A stretch of DNA of 64,000 nucleotides from Asterias rubens (GCF_902459465.1 NC_047082.1:9031407-9095406), one strand, 5' to 3'. Positions 23,101 through 34,403 are shown, counted from the first letter of the stretch. The notes: generated by a model from the letters alone, not told the origin. Translations and numbers: made by a program.

Positions 23101-23994
23101 CTGTTCGTGACGTCAATCGAGGCAGACTTTGCCTGTAATGCGTAGAGTACAATGCCGACCAGGTGTATTGCTGCTGAATGCAGAAAAACACTTTTTGAAA
23201 TGTACCAACTCACGACTTGGAAGTACATGTACTTTGCACGTGTGTTACTATACGCATTGCAGGCAAAGTCTGCCTCGATTGACGTCACAAAAGGGGTAGG
23301 CGGAGTCAGCCCCCCAAACAACTTTATATATTTTTTAAACATATAAATCGTGACAAACAATTACAAAAAAAATTGTTTTATTGTTCGTAAGCATATACTC
23401 TTATGTTTGAAAGAAAAACAAAATATATATTTCCAGGTGACTTTAACCAAATCGCAACCTCGTACCTGTGACAATGGTGTACATACACGGCATAGATAGA
23501 GTGATGTAAGCAGGCTCCAACCAATCAGCTTTCACCCCATTCTTCTCCATGGATCTTAAACCCGGAAGTTCCTCTCCGAAAAGGTCAGCGCGCATGCCAT
23601 CTAAGAGAAGTAGCATGACCTTGTGCCTCGAGTTGGAGTCCTTAAAGACACAATTAACTTATATTAAAACTTGTACTAAAGTAGACATTTTTGGCAAATG
23701 ACATGTTCTTACGTTTATTTCAATGCTACCACATAAAAAAAAAATACAAAGAATGTATAAAAGTCACCTTTAAACAATGAAAACATCTAAACAACAGCCC
23801 CCCCCCCCCCCCCCGGCGACACAGACACAAGATGGGAAAGACAACGCATAATCAATGCCGTTTTACATAGAAAATTAGCATGGAATTAACAAGTTAATCA
23901 TTCTGACCGTTGTGTCTTCTGCATGCTCAGCTGCGACAAGACCCAGAATCACAACGGCTCCCAGGAGTAAGATCGACGTTTTCTTCATTTCCAT
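20144..23994 (-). CDS. ENPP4/5-like phosphodiesterase, paralogue 3, interrupted by one in-frame TGA
   Basis: Six exons match the other two copies: 23908-23994 (signal peptide with ILLLGAVVILGLVAA), 23466-23640, 21954-22576, 21451-21591, 20935-21066 and 20144-20320, or 445 codons. Motifs: LLDGMRADLFG, nucleophile loop YITLSMPCMYTIVTG (Ser nucleophile, Cys at the usual Asn), PDSALH, SDHGH, DHGYDN and VPNNGS. All metal ligands remain and exon lengths 623 and 141 equal those of paralogue 2. Exon 3 has a single TGA at 22371-22373 where paralogue 1 has Gly; the frame is open on both sides. It may be a recent pseudogene, a null allele, a read-through site or a sequence error. The exon 1 donor reads GTCAGA, weaker than its siblings. 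It is the most divergent of the three. Confidence 0.82.
20435..20617. repeat. Short inverted-repeat element
   Basis: The left end CTCCACCTAGACTTGACTCA and the right end TGAATCAAGTCTAGGCTCCA are complementary with few mismatches. It lies in intron 5 of ENPP paralogue 3. Confidence 0.6.
21158..21307. repeat. Palindromic element with TTTCACAAAGAGTTAGGAC ends
   Basis: The ends are GGGGTCGATTTCACAAAGAG and CTCTTTGTGAAATCCACCCC. The interior is multiple GACTAGTCCTAA palindromes, so almost the whole element is self-complementary. Related copies are at 59078-59210 and 60068-60208, and a partial one at 21705-21835. Confidence 0.88.
22640..22935. repeat. MITE family I copy (one end eroded)
   Basis: Interior motifs GAGAATAATGAAAGAAAAAA, AACGTTTCTTCACAGGGAGC and TACAGTATCAACAGCTCTCC match the family, and the right end fades at CAGTGCCTTTAAGG. 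It lies in intron 2 of ENPP paralogue 3. Confidence 0.75.
23107..23288 (+). mobile_element. P/THAP-type transposon remnant (MITE with THAP start)
   Basis: Terminal inverted repeats of 38 bp with one mismatch (23107-23144 and 23251-23288) begin GTGACGTCAATCGAGGCAGA. Just inside the left repeat, an ATG at 23152 opens a frame starting MPTRCIAAECRKT, which resembles the first residues of a THAP zinc-finger (M-P-x-x-C-x3-C). The rest of the domain is deleted. P-element-family transposases begin with a THAP domain, so this looks like an internally deleted derivative, 182 bp long, within intron 2 of ENPP paralogue 3. Confidence 0.6.
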
Positions 23995-25340
23995 CTTGAA
24001 AAAAAAACCTGTGGGGAATGAATGCATCACAGCTATAATAATAGAAATCAAGTTATGATGTAAAGAGGCCAAACCGAAACGTCACATAAGCCCTTTTCAC
24101 ACTATAGTTATTTCCCGGGAAAATCCCGGGAACTTTTGGGAACACGACAGAAAAAAATCTCCCAGGAATTTCCCGGGAAATAACTAATTCCCAGAAAATA
24201 ATTACCCCTGCTCAGGGGTACAACACGTTTTTCCGTGAGACGACCGAGCATTCCTGGGAAATACTCCCGGGAGTTACCAAATTGGGGTAGTGAGAACCGT
24301 TGCTGGGGTGACGGTAGGGTTAAAACCTCCCAGGATTTTCCCGGGAGTTTCTTTTTTGGGGAAATGGCTCTGTTGTGTGAAAAGGGCTATCGTGACATTG
24401 TAACAATATGAACCTGGTGTACTTTTAGCTTGGGAAAATTATGCCATTCAATCAAAGAATGAACTGCCTATAAAGGTCGGTAGAGCATTGATGCGAATCA
24501 ATGCAGAATACCAGTGATCATACACTGTCACAGACATAGGGAGTCGGTGCTGCCAGAGGGATGAACATGAATAATGTAGCAGCATTACAACGAACTTGAC
24601 CTTTTTCGTCAAACTCACCAAGCCCGTGAACAAGCACAAAATAGTACTAAAAAGCACCGTGCAGAGAAAGGCTGTTTTGCCATTAAAATATGACGAAAGT
24701 GTAAAAAGAGAGTCAAGTTTGACATGTTGTAATACTAATATTGACCTCCAAATACAGAGCATGCCTCTGAAACTTTTAGAGTGAAAAAAAAAAAATAAAA
24801 TAAAGATTTACCCCAAAATAGTCTTTATGATATAAACGACATGTTTCGAGTACATGATGTTTTGCCATTGATGGCCACGCGGGGTCCCGGTGATTTCACC
24901 AAGACCCAATATTAAGTGTGACACTGATGATGGCGTCAGTTGAAGTGGTCAAAATGAGACTTGCAAAACCACCCAGAAACACAAATGTTTAATGTGACTT
25001 ACTTGATACAAACATCGTTTGGTAATCAAAAGCACACTCTTATACACGGCGGCACGATTCATACATGAAATGTCACCTGACGGTCGGTGATTCCAAATTC
25101 ACCTATCACAAACCGAAACGACTTCAACTTATACACAACGGTATGACTTTCAAAATGGAATATTCGTGAAATAAGTAAATATCTTTCGAAAAACAGAAGG
25201 AAATGTTTCGACTCACCACCAGAGTAAAGTCAGACTTTCAAAGTAGACGAAGCTGCTCGTCCCTACCCTCTCTCTCTATTAATGTGTTTGATTCAAAGCT
25301 GCAATGGAGACAACTAAATATAGCGTCACAGGTTATGTCT
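23995..25340. other. Upstream region of ENPP paralogue 3
   Basis: It contains a 300-bp inverted-repeat element (listed separately) about 95 bp upstream of the start codon, so the core promoter is either inside or beyond it. The rest has no recognisable exon. Confidence 0.5.
24089..24388. repeat. MITE with perfect AGCCCTTTTCACAC termini
   Basis: Perfect 14-bp terminal inverted repeats (AGCCCTTTTCACAC and GTGTGAAAAGGGCT) bound a 300-bp body with several TTCCCGGGAA palindromes. It lies immediately upstream of ENPP paralogue 3. Confidence 0.88.
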
Positions 25341-27600
25341 TTTTAGATTGATTTGGCGCAATACAAATGCCTATTATGTATTAATGCGCCCCAGTGAAAG
25401 CGGGTTCGGCCTTGATAGTGATCCCTCGTGCGTGTATTCTGCAAGGTCGCAAGAACGATCAAAGTGACATTGATATAAACAAAAGTACGATGAATAATTT
25501 CCGTCAAAGAATCGATTATAACATTCAAGCAATAGATTGATTTTAGCTCGTTATATATCTTTATCATGGTGCGGCCGTCTTGATTTTCACCCATTCAAAT
25601 CAATGTTACCAAAGCGAGGCTTGAAGGAGAAATAGTCTGGTTCTTCTTTTTTCAATGAATTTTAGCATCCATTACTGTTATTGGATACAGTGAACATGAC
25701 CAAGATGGTGGAAGCATGATAGAGGTCTGTATACATGCCAGATCGACGTTCTTTCCTTTAATCTATAGTCTTCAACAACAAAAAGATGGCAAGCCACCCT
25801 TGTAGATTTGTTTTTTAACGCAAACATATCAGCAACTTATTATATAAACATGTCATTGGTCTGACGTCACAAAGTATAGTGACACAATGGTCGACGATTG
25901 AGTGGTGGAATGGTACTGCTGCAAAAGACTACACATTGTCATTAGGCATTGCAATCATGGAGATCAAGTGAACCTTAAAAATACACCAAGCGTGATTTAT
26001 AAACCTATATTACTTTCTGTGTCATCCAATGCATGTCAACTCTAGTCTAACATTTAGACGAGTAGGCCTACCGTATAAAGGATCTACCAATTCGGCCGAC
26101 TAGAAGGCGCAGTCACTTGTTAGTTGAGCAAGATGACGATGGTTTTGGCCTCTTCGTTGGCCCGCCCATGTTCCTAACGTCTTCGTGGGTGACGATAGGC
26201 TAAATTACTGGCTCAATTTATAACAAAAACGGTGTAAGAAGAGGCGGTAAAACAAAGCGCAGAATACAATTCATTATAAAGAATGTACATTGTACATACA
26301 TGCGCAAGCCTGGGCCTCTTATACCGCATGTACCGTATAGGCTCATGCACTTATATTGCAGTCTACACCGTAATGACTTGTGACAACATTGCCGTTATGT
26401 GACCCTATTGACTATGGATTTGCAAGGGATGAACAGACTGTTAAATATGTAATCGAGGTCAGTTGCGTGATCACTGTCAGTTCTTTCATTATTCTCTTGC
26501 AACTTCGATGATCAATCGAGTCCAAATATTCACAGATTTGAAATTTCATGCATACAAGTGAGAATACTGGTCCTTGACAATTACCAAAGGTGGCCAATGC
26601 CTTTAAACTTTTTTTTTTTCTGGCAACACAGTAGAGGTCTATTTTGGTCTACATCTAATTTCAAGTCAACAGTATTATGACAAAGAAAAATAAACATGCA
26701 GAAAGGTTTCTCAACAACTAGTTCACGTCATACCAATCCATAATTTGCTTTTATTTCACAAAATACATTATGATATTAAATAACTAAGAAGTTTTCAATA
26801 TACACATGTATATATTATTATATGTATAGGCCTACGGCCGCAATTACTATGCAGGCCATCACCAAACTGTTGGCAAGTATTATAAAACCAAAATCAAACA
26901 GGTTTGAAGCATTTTGTTGAATATTCCCCCAATTATTGAAGGTAAAATCTGGAAGGAGCAAATGAGCCTTACTATTAGCAAAAAAGAGAGTTATGTCTGC
27001 TGCTGCGCCGGCGTCTCAAGAGGTCTCCTAAAAGAATCTCCATTAAGACACACTTCCAGGGGTTAAGATCGAGCAAACCATTCTGGGAAAGAAACACAAT
27101 TGCAAGGCAAGATCGTACACCACTGGGATGGAGGTTGAGCCAACTCCCACGATGGTGGTCTATGGAGAGAGTGCGCCCTCTTGTGGCAATATTAATAACA
27201 GGAGAGTCTTGAATTAAGACTAGTTCATTGATCAAATCAAGGCTGGACGGAGGGGAAAATGGTCAGGCAGCTCTTTGGTATTGTGAACAATAGTATCCAC
27301 TGACCAATATTGCACGTGTGGTACCAAACACAATGGTTGAACATAGGGTTGGGCGAGATTGGTCATTCGAATCATATTCATATAGTCACAATAATCATTC
27401 TTAGTTTATAAATAATAAATAAATATCAGTTTGTTAAATTTATATTAATGTATATTATTCTTAGTTGGGTAGTAAAAAGATGCACAACACATGGGTATTT
27501 TCATTCGGGCAGTATCCGCGGAAGAATCATCAAGTTGCATTCTTTAATTGAACATTAGCCCTCTCATTGGTCATTATCAACTGGTCAATCATCTGGCCAT
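25341..27600. other. Intergenic, nothing recognised apart from repeat pieces
   Basis: It contains the inverted copy of the 14633 repeat (25563-25735) and the half MITE family I copy at about 26440-26606. AT-rich DNA lies at 26690-26860. The part near 27000-27250 is open on the minus strand but resembles no family I know; it may be 3' UTR of the Kelch gene or an old mobile element. Confidence 0.5.
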
Positions 27601-27601
27601 G

Positions 27602-28359
27602 TCCGAAACAATGATTGATATCCGTGGCTATGGTGAGAACGTGAAGCAGTCTGATTCCTCAACAGTGGCTTTACAGATGCTGGGCCTAGCCCTAACCATA
27701 GCCGAATGTTTTCTCAAAATGAGTATTCTCAATTGGGTAGCCATTGCTACATGGGATCGAAGTTGACTTCACCCTCTCCATACCCTCTATACAACATCAA
27801 TGGGCCATGGATTTTCTCAACAGTGTCATTACAGAGGCTGGGCCTAGCCCTAGCCGTAGCCAAATGCAGCTTCTCGAATGAGTCTTCTCAATTGGGCAGC
27901 TATCGCTACATGGGATCGAAGTTGACTTCACCCTCTCCATACCCTCTGTACAACATCGATGGACCAATGATTTCCTTAAGTGTCTTTACAGCTGCTGGGC
28001 CTAGCCCTAGCCATAGTGGGCGTGTCGATTAGCTTCCCCGGGCCGACCCCGGTCTGCCCCCAGCACATTCGAATAGCTTTGACGTCATTCCAGGGGCTCA
28101 CCCAAGTGCCCGGCTTGTGGAGTGGGTTACTTGGGGTTGGCCCCAGGTGCATGATGTCACCACGAGAGGGCGAGTGATCGTTCGATTAGCTATTGTCAGG
28201 GGCTCACCCGAGTGAGCACCACCGAGGGGTAGACACAGCCTAATCGAACCCACCCAGTGTATTGGATGCGGCTTCTCAGATGAATTTTCTCAATTGGGTA
28301 GCCATCGCTACCTGGGATCATAGTTGACCTCACCCTCTCCATATCCTCTATACAACATC
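27602..28359. repeat. 159-bp tandem array copying the Kelch gene's C-terminal tail
   Basis: The landmark CTCAATTGGG recurs at 27728, 27887 and 28289; the first interval is 159 bp, and the second is 402 bp, which is 159 plus a MITE insertion of about 240 bp (28017-28256). Each unit carries CTTCACCCTCTCCATACCCT followed by CTATACAACATC, the complement of the codons for the last residues (MLYRGYGEGEVN-DP) of the Kelch protein. The stop-proximal unit is coding; the other two lie beyond the stop. Confidence 0.85.
28017..28256. repeat. MITE with GGGTGCGTTCGATTAGC-type termini, second copy
   Basis: The ends are TGGGCGTGTCGATTAGCTTC and CCTAATCGAACCCACCCA, related to 17171-17407 but in the opposite arrangement of interior blocks. 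It splits one unit of the 159-bp array, so it inserted after the array formed. Confidence 0.85.
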
Positions 28360-31300
28360 GATGGACCAATGGACTTCAGTCCGTGTATATCACTCGGTAC
28401 ATGCATAGTGAGACAATTCCTAACTACAGTGACCACACCGTGGAGATACAAAGAGAGAGGCATCGTTCCGACTACTGACCATTTGTCTGTGCTTGGGTCG
28501 TAACATTCGATCGAGTCCCATTTACATTTGGACGAATCAGTCTGCAGATTGTCCCCACCTGCCACATAAATCTTCCCTGAAAAAGAAAAACGGAAATATT
28601 GTGAGAAAGGAGATGGGCCTTTTTTTATAGCACATGTATCCGTTAATAAGGTACTCAAGGCACTTCAATCAATCAATCAATCAATTGATAGAACATTTAT
28701 TTTCACATGATCTGTACTTGGAGGCATCATCCTAAAAGCCGAGGCTTGTGATGGATGTGCCTGTCACAACAATAAAAAACAAAACAGGATAAACAGCACT
28801 AAATTGAAGAATCAAGAAATAATAACTGTTACAGTAGATAAATACACAAAGGTTAAAGCCATTATACACTTTCGGTACAGAAAAAAAAAAGTTCACAGAT
28901 TTACAAATAATTTTCATGGTTTACAGAAGGTAATGGTGAAAGACTTCTCTTGTAATATTGTTCCATGAAATGCTTTACTTTTTGAGAAAACATTAAAACA
29001 ATATAAATTCTCGATAGCGAGAATTACGGATTTATTTTAAACACATGTCATAACACGGCGAAACGTGCGGAAACAAGAGTGGGTTTTCCCGTTATTTTCT
29101 CCCGACTCCGATGTCCGATTGAGCCTAAATTTTCACAGGTTTGTTATTTTATACGAACTTGTGAATGTGATACACAAAGTGTGGGCCTTTGGAAAATACT
29201 GTTTACCGAAAGTGTCCAATGGCTTTAAACCATGGTAAAAACAAAGTAGACAGGGGAGACTTGAACACACAGAAACCAGGTCTCTGAAGATGGGTCTCTG
29301 AAGATGGGTCTCTGAAGATGGGTCTCTGAAGACAGGTCTCTGAAGACAGGTCTCTGAATTTGTTCTGTGAGCCCCCAACCAAGCCCTGCAGAACATAAAG
29401 CAACTACTGCCCAGAAGGCAAACCCCTTCTCTTAGCAATAAGTGAGTGAGTTTTATTTACGCTCTTTACACAACACGAGGGTTAAGTGTTAAGACCGAGA
29501 CTCAAACCCCCACTCTGTTGATCAGAAGACACCAGAGCCCCACCCCCAAGAGGATAAAAAGCCTCTCTATCTGTCTTACCATTAAGTACTGTGGCTCCAG
29601 TACACATGTGTGCACCGATCATCGGTGAGACGTTAAAGGCTTTGTCGCATGCAGGGTCGTACACTTGCACCTCCTGGAAGGCCCCACCAAAGATGTAGAT
29701 CATGTTATTCAATAAAACACTCTTACAACCTGGTAATGGAAACAACACATCAATGGTTAGAGGTCAAATATTAAAGATCAAAGGTAAGAGGTCAAGAAAG
29801 ATGGAAGTAAAAGGCACAGCGGAGTGGTAGAAGTGTAGGAGAGCTGAGAACACTCTTACAACCTGGTATTGGAAACAACACATCAAAGGTTAGAGGTCAA
29901 ATATTAAAGATCAAAGGTAAGAGGTCAAGAAATGGAAGTAAAAGGCACAGCGGAGTGGTAGAAGTGTAGGAGAGCTGAGAAAAGTGGCGAATGAGAGAAA
30001 ACAGTACGGCGACCCAGGAGTGAACTCCAATTACAATTTGAGGATGAGGCGGCCACGGACTCAAGTCTTTGCTGAATGACGATAAATTGTTATAATTGAC
30101 TTTACCTTTTCGTACGACTTGTAGAGTATCGATAACACTCCATGTCTGAGACTGCGAATCGTAACACTGTATACCGTTGAATACATTATCGTCTGACGTG
30201 ATCCCACCAATCACATACAGCCTCTCATTAAATGCAGTGACGGCTGGGAATGCAACGGGCGCTATCATTGGTTGGATACAGGTCCATGTTTTCGTTTCGG
30301 GGCTGTAGGTTTCTACGCTGGCGAGTTTGGTTATTCCGTCGTAACCGCCGATGACGTAGATCTGCCCACACAGGACAGCCGAACAATGCTGATACCTGTT
30401 AAAATTACAAGAAAAAAGGGTTTACAGTTGGTGTGTTTTTGTTTGAAGTACATAGCACTACTGATAACAAAAGATTTGATAACGTCAAACCACTAAAATG
30501 TAATGTATAGAAGACAAAAGGAAAAAATACATTTGATTTTTGGAGCCATTTGATTGTTTTAACTCTATGTTAAGGTAAATGTCTACAAAAAAACTAACAT
30601 GTGAAAATTGCATTTCAAAAGGTCAGTCAAGTTTTTTAGAAGTCGCCAAAAATCCAGAGCGAATATATCCTTGCTGCAAGAATAATCCCTAATAGGAATA
30701 CACAATATGAGAAACGTTCCTACTAAAGTAACACTTCTCAGATTAAACTTTTTACGTCTAAACACATTACTTCGAAGTGAAATAACTCCCCAAATGTTGT
30801 ATACTATCGAAAGCTGCTATAGGCTTCTAACCAAAAGGTTTGATTGGTCTTTATTTTTGATGACCAAACAGATCCCTTTCATTAACTTTTCCGAAGAAGG
30901 CAGCCACATACCTCGCAATGTTTAATCCTTTTTGAGGTTCCCACGTATCCATTTCAGTGAGGTACCTCCAGACACAGGCAGTTGCTCCTAAATGTCTCTC
31001 TCCGTCAAAGCCACCAGTTAAAAAAATATCGTTCTTAAAGCGTACAATGTCGTACATGACTTTGTTACGCAGCGTGTACGGGAGTGGCGCCAGTGTGCTC
31101 CAATGGCGCAACTGAAGGTGAGGATCGCAGCAGTATGTCTGAGTATTACTGTAAAAAAAGAAACAATAGGGTTTTTCATTTTATTATTACAAACAAAATG
31201 CACGGGAGTTTGCCGAGATCCCTTGAAGGGAAGATTATCTAAACAAACAACCTCGATGATTGATGTATGACTTCATAAAACACAACTGAAGATTGCAACA

Positions 31301-32883
31301 TCATACCTCTTACTAAGTTCAGGTGAGCCAGGGTGTCTGTTTCGTACGCCCCCAACAACGACAAGCACCTCCACATAGTTTGTTGACCTCCGCGGACACC
31401 TCCATTCCATCGGAGGGGAGGTCACTTTATCCTCTTTGCAATCAAGAGCTAATCCAAACAGTTCTTTACATCCAGTCAAGTGCTCCACAGACTTACTCAC
31501 TTGTTCTAGACACTCGTGTCCGATGAATGGTAATCGAACATGTTTGACTAACGAGAGAAAACATTCTTGCTTAGCGTCTCGATCTTCCCCCGTCGTTAGC
31601 CATTCCAAGAGAGCGTGAAGGAGTTCGGTCTCACTTCTTAAGTTCAAGTTCTCATTGGCTGCATACTGGTATAACAAGTGAGAACTGGCCCTAAGAAATG
31701 CCTCCGTCTTAGAAACTTCTGGGAACTTGTGGACTACGAATCTGCAAGCTGCTTCGGCGAGTTCCACGCAGCCCTGGGATTCGGCGAAGCAGTGCATCTC
31801 AACGCAGTTGTCTACGTCCAGCTGTCGTATGAGAAAGTTACTGCAGGCATAGACCAGACATTTGATGAGGAAGAAATTGGCTGTTGCTAGAAGCTCCTGA
31901 ACATTTGCTGTTGTTATCCGTACCTGTACGCAAGATAAAATATCACTATCAAAATCCAAAAGCTTTCTCACCTCCCCAGAAAGTACAGTCCTGAGCTGCT
32001 GTGACACCCCGAGGGCTTTTTGAAACACAAATTCAACCTCTACATGTATCCTTGCAGGGTACCCACTTATTACACCCCTGGGTGAAGAGAAGCAATTACA
32101 GTAGAGTATCTTGCTCAAGAACACAAATGTCATGATCGGGATTTGAACCCACACCCCGAGGACTTAACCACCAGAACTTGAATTTGATGCTATAGACCAC
32201 TCGGTCATGACACTCTAAATGCATCCTACATGTCCTAGCTTTACCTGTGATGTATAAACGTAATCCACAATCAGTTGAAGCATCTCAGAGTTGACATCTT
32301 TAAGAGTGACTCTCTGCTGACTCTTCTCCTCCAGATTTCCGGTAAACATTGCCTTGAAGTATGGACTACTTGCCGCTAAGACAACTCTGAAAATGACGTT
32401 CAATTACAGAACTGTTATATGTTTGGTAATCACTATTTAAAGGTAATGACAATAAAAACTTACTGAGTTAGAATACAGTGCGCCTTTACAAATGCTGTGT
32501 TATTATTATTATTATTACAGTAGCATTAATCTTTCTGCTCTTAACATTTAGGCCTACCACTCTGGATTTTCCAAAAACGTAACCACCTTTTGAAAGAAAA
32601 TTTTCACAGGTTAGTTTTGTTGTGTACATTTATAATCAAACGGTTAAAAAAACCAAAGGTAAACGTTCCCTTTTAAACTAAATACAAATAAAATGTACCT
32701 ATGACATGATATCTGCTTGTCCTCGGTGACAAGGACAACATCAATCAAGTCCTCAGTTTGACGCATTTCATTGAAAGAGGAAAGCACAACACCAGGAAGG
32801 GCATAGTTCTCGTAGTCACAGAAATCACGTCGTTCTTGAGCGACATCGTCATCGCTGATGGCTGGCCAGGCTGAGGAAGCCAT
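28308..32883 (-). CDS. BTB-BACK-Kelch protein (KLHL family, CUL3 adaptor)
   Basis: Seven coding exons join in frame to 629 residues: 32699-32883, 32245-32386, 31307-31923, 30912-31148, 30106-30395, 29580-29729 and 28308-28576. The BTB domain runs from about residue 40 (DLIDVVLVTEDKQISCHR, VVLAASSPYFKAMFTG, VDYVYTSQ), then BACK (TTANVQELLATANFFLIKC, CVEMHCFAE) to about 260. Kelch repeats follow, marked by VVVGGVR, FLTGGFDGE, YVIGGYDG, YVIGGITSD, YIFGGAFQ and YVAGGDN, with paired W residues. KLHL proteins recruit substrates through Kelch blades to CUL3 ubiquitin ligase bound at BTB. I cannot assign a vertebrate orthologue. The start ATG has A at -3 and G at +4. The C-terminal tail is encoded by one unit of a tandem array that continues past the stop. 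An acceptor-like site just upstream of the start (about 32919) suggests an upstream non-coding exon. Confidence 0.93.
28851..29229. repeat. MITE family II copy
   Basis: Terminal repeats are TTAAAGCCATTATACACTTT(CGGTA) and (TACCG)AAAGTGTCCAATGGCTTTAAA. The body includes TTCTCGATAGCGAGAATTAC and CGGCGAAACGTGCGGAAAC. A second copy lies at 35474-35850 in the opposite orientation. It lies in the last intron of the Kelch gene. Confidence 0.9.
29276..29360. repeat. 15-bp tandem repeat GGTCTCTGAAGATG-G
   Basis: About five and a half units of a 15-bp motif, the first ones GGTCTCTGAAGATGG and the last ones GGTCTCTGAAGACAG. The period is a multiple of three, which creates artefactual open frames. It lies in the last intron of the Kelch gene. 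Confidence 0.9.
29718..29981. repeat. 133-bp tandem duplication across an intron-exon boundary
   Basis: Two near-identical units, 29718-29850 and 29851-29981, begin CACTCTTACAACCTGGTA. The first covers the acceptor and first bases of Kelch exon 6 (starting 29729), so the second carries a spare acceptor about 133 bp upstream in the intron. Confidence 0.9.
32025..32217 (-). repeat. tRNA(Leu)-like SINE
   Basis: On the minus strand: GTCATGACCGAGTGGTCTAT (A-box region), GTGGGTTCAAATCCCG (B-box), then TTGAGCAAGATACTCTAC and CTTCTCTTCACCCAGGGG, the body typical of tRNA-derived SINEs of marine animals. It lies in the intron between Kelch exons 2 and 3 and artificially extends the frame of exon 3 upstream. 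Confidence 0.8.
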
Positions 32884-34284
32884 TTTGAAACTAGTGTATC
32901 AGATCCCGCAGAATAAGGCTTCAATAAAAAAAAAAGAGACATGGTTAAAATGATCAGTGAGTGTTCACCCCATCCACAAGCTAGCGTATCCTGGGAGATA
33001 CACACACATTGCGGGGATACATGTGTAACATGTGAATTTATTAATTTTTGACTCCATCTCAAATTCACAAAGCTGATCTTAAGAAAGATTACCATCCACT
33101 TGACTAGAATGCCCAAAATTGTACAATCTAGGGTTTTTAAAAATTAAAATCAAAGATAAATACCAAGTAAACACACTCGGGGAAACCTTGCTCCCCTATT
33201 AAAAATGATGCACAAATAAAAAGAAAGGTCCCATCTAAAGCTAGCTACGTACTATCCCCCCTACCACCACCCAATAATGTTTTGCCACCTCTTCCACCAT
33301 GACTTCACTTGCTCCCCCCATGCCCTACCCCAACATGCCCAACCAATGCCCCTCCCCCAAATTGTATGCCACAGAGCAGTTACCATGGTTACCTTACACT
33401 ATATTCTATAATTACTCTAGTCCCACTCTACCCTATCCGTATCTCACAACAACCGTTCAACCAGGTTCAACCCACAACACAAGATCCAATCAGTCATGCC
33501 AGTAAACAAATGCCAGCAATAAATTGGTAAAAACTAATTTACACTGACTTTGATCACTGTTTGTTTACAAACAAATGCTTGCTCAGTCATCAGTTGCTGA
33601 ATTAGAGCATTAGAGCAACTGCAATGTGATTGTGTACAGTCAGTGCCATCCAGCCATGCCAGTGAGTCGTGACAGTGGTCAGTTAGGCCAGAGCAGTGCC
33701 AATCCCAATGGTGCAAAAATAAACAACAAAAGCTTTATTTATTTACACACCAATGCTCTATTGTATTAGTATTTATTACATAAATAATAGTATTAATTTA
33801 ATAATTTTACCATGATTTTACCTACTGTTTTGATGAAACATTCGATCTTGATCCATGGGTAACTGAGCGATGCCTGGTGGGATTCGATTTGACGAGAGTT
33901 TGCTAGTAACGAAAGTGTACGAAGCAAGAAAAGCGAAAAATGGCTTCATAAATCGAAGGGAGGCTGTGAGAGTGAGAGGATCGGTAGGTTGAGCACCAAA
34001 TCGTGTTTGTGGTCAACAGCCGTCAATTGACGCACTTTTGTTTGCTTGGTCTTCTTATAGAATAGAATAGAAGAGCCTAATTTGTTTATCGGGCCCAAAA
34101 GAGCTATGTTATAAATCAAATCAGAGAGTAGAGGAGCATTATCTGCTTATTTCACAATTTCAATTTCATTGACGCTGAACTGTAAGTACTAAGAACACGG
34201 AGCGCTTTAAAAAAGATGGTTAGAAATGAGTTGTGCTATTTTCATCCAAAATAATAATAAACACAAAATGTCCATGCCGGCGCA

Positions 34285-34403
34285 TGCAATTATGTCCTCT
34301 GTACGCACTACTACCTCGGAGGACATTATTGCATATGCAATTGTGTCCGCCCGGACACGATTGCATATATGCAAAAGTGTCCGGACGGACGGACAGTATT
34401 GCA
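34285..34403. repeat. Three consecutive TGCA...GTCC hairpins
   Basis: Hairpin 1: TGCAATTATGTCCTC (34285) with GAGGACATTATTGCA (to 34333). Hairpin 2: GCATATGCAATTGTGTCCG with CGGACACGATTGCATATATG (34331-34370). Hairpin 3: TGCAAAAGTGTCCG with CGGACAGTATTGCA (34370-34404). All arms share TGCAANNNTGTCC. Confidence 0.8.

Noticed and set aside
27706-28032. Plus-strand frame with 53-residue repeats
   Set aside because: It arises because the 159-bp array unit is divisible by three; the coding sense is the minus strand of the Kelch tail.
29133-29438. Minus-strand frame with a 5-residue repeat (ETHLQ/RDPSS)
   Set aside because: It is produced by the 15-bp intronic tandem repeat inside the Kelch gene.
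31924-32154. Upstream extension of the Kelch BACK-domain frame
   Set aside because: The extension is SINE sequence plus intron; a clear acceptor at 31924-31925 and frame continuity with the BTB exon place the exon start at 31923.
33299-33530. Proline-rich plus-strand frames
   Set aside because: They come from a C-rich non-coding stretch; no splice context or homology.
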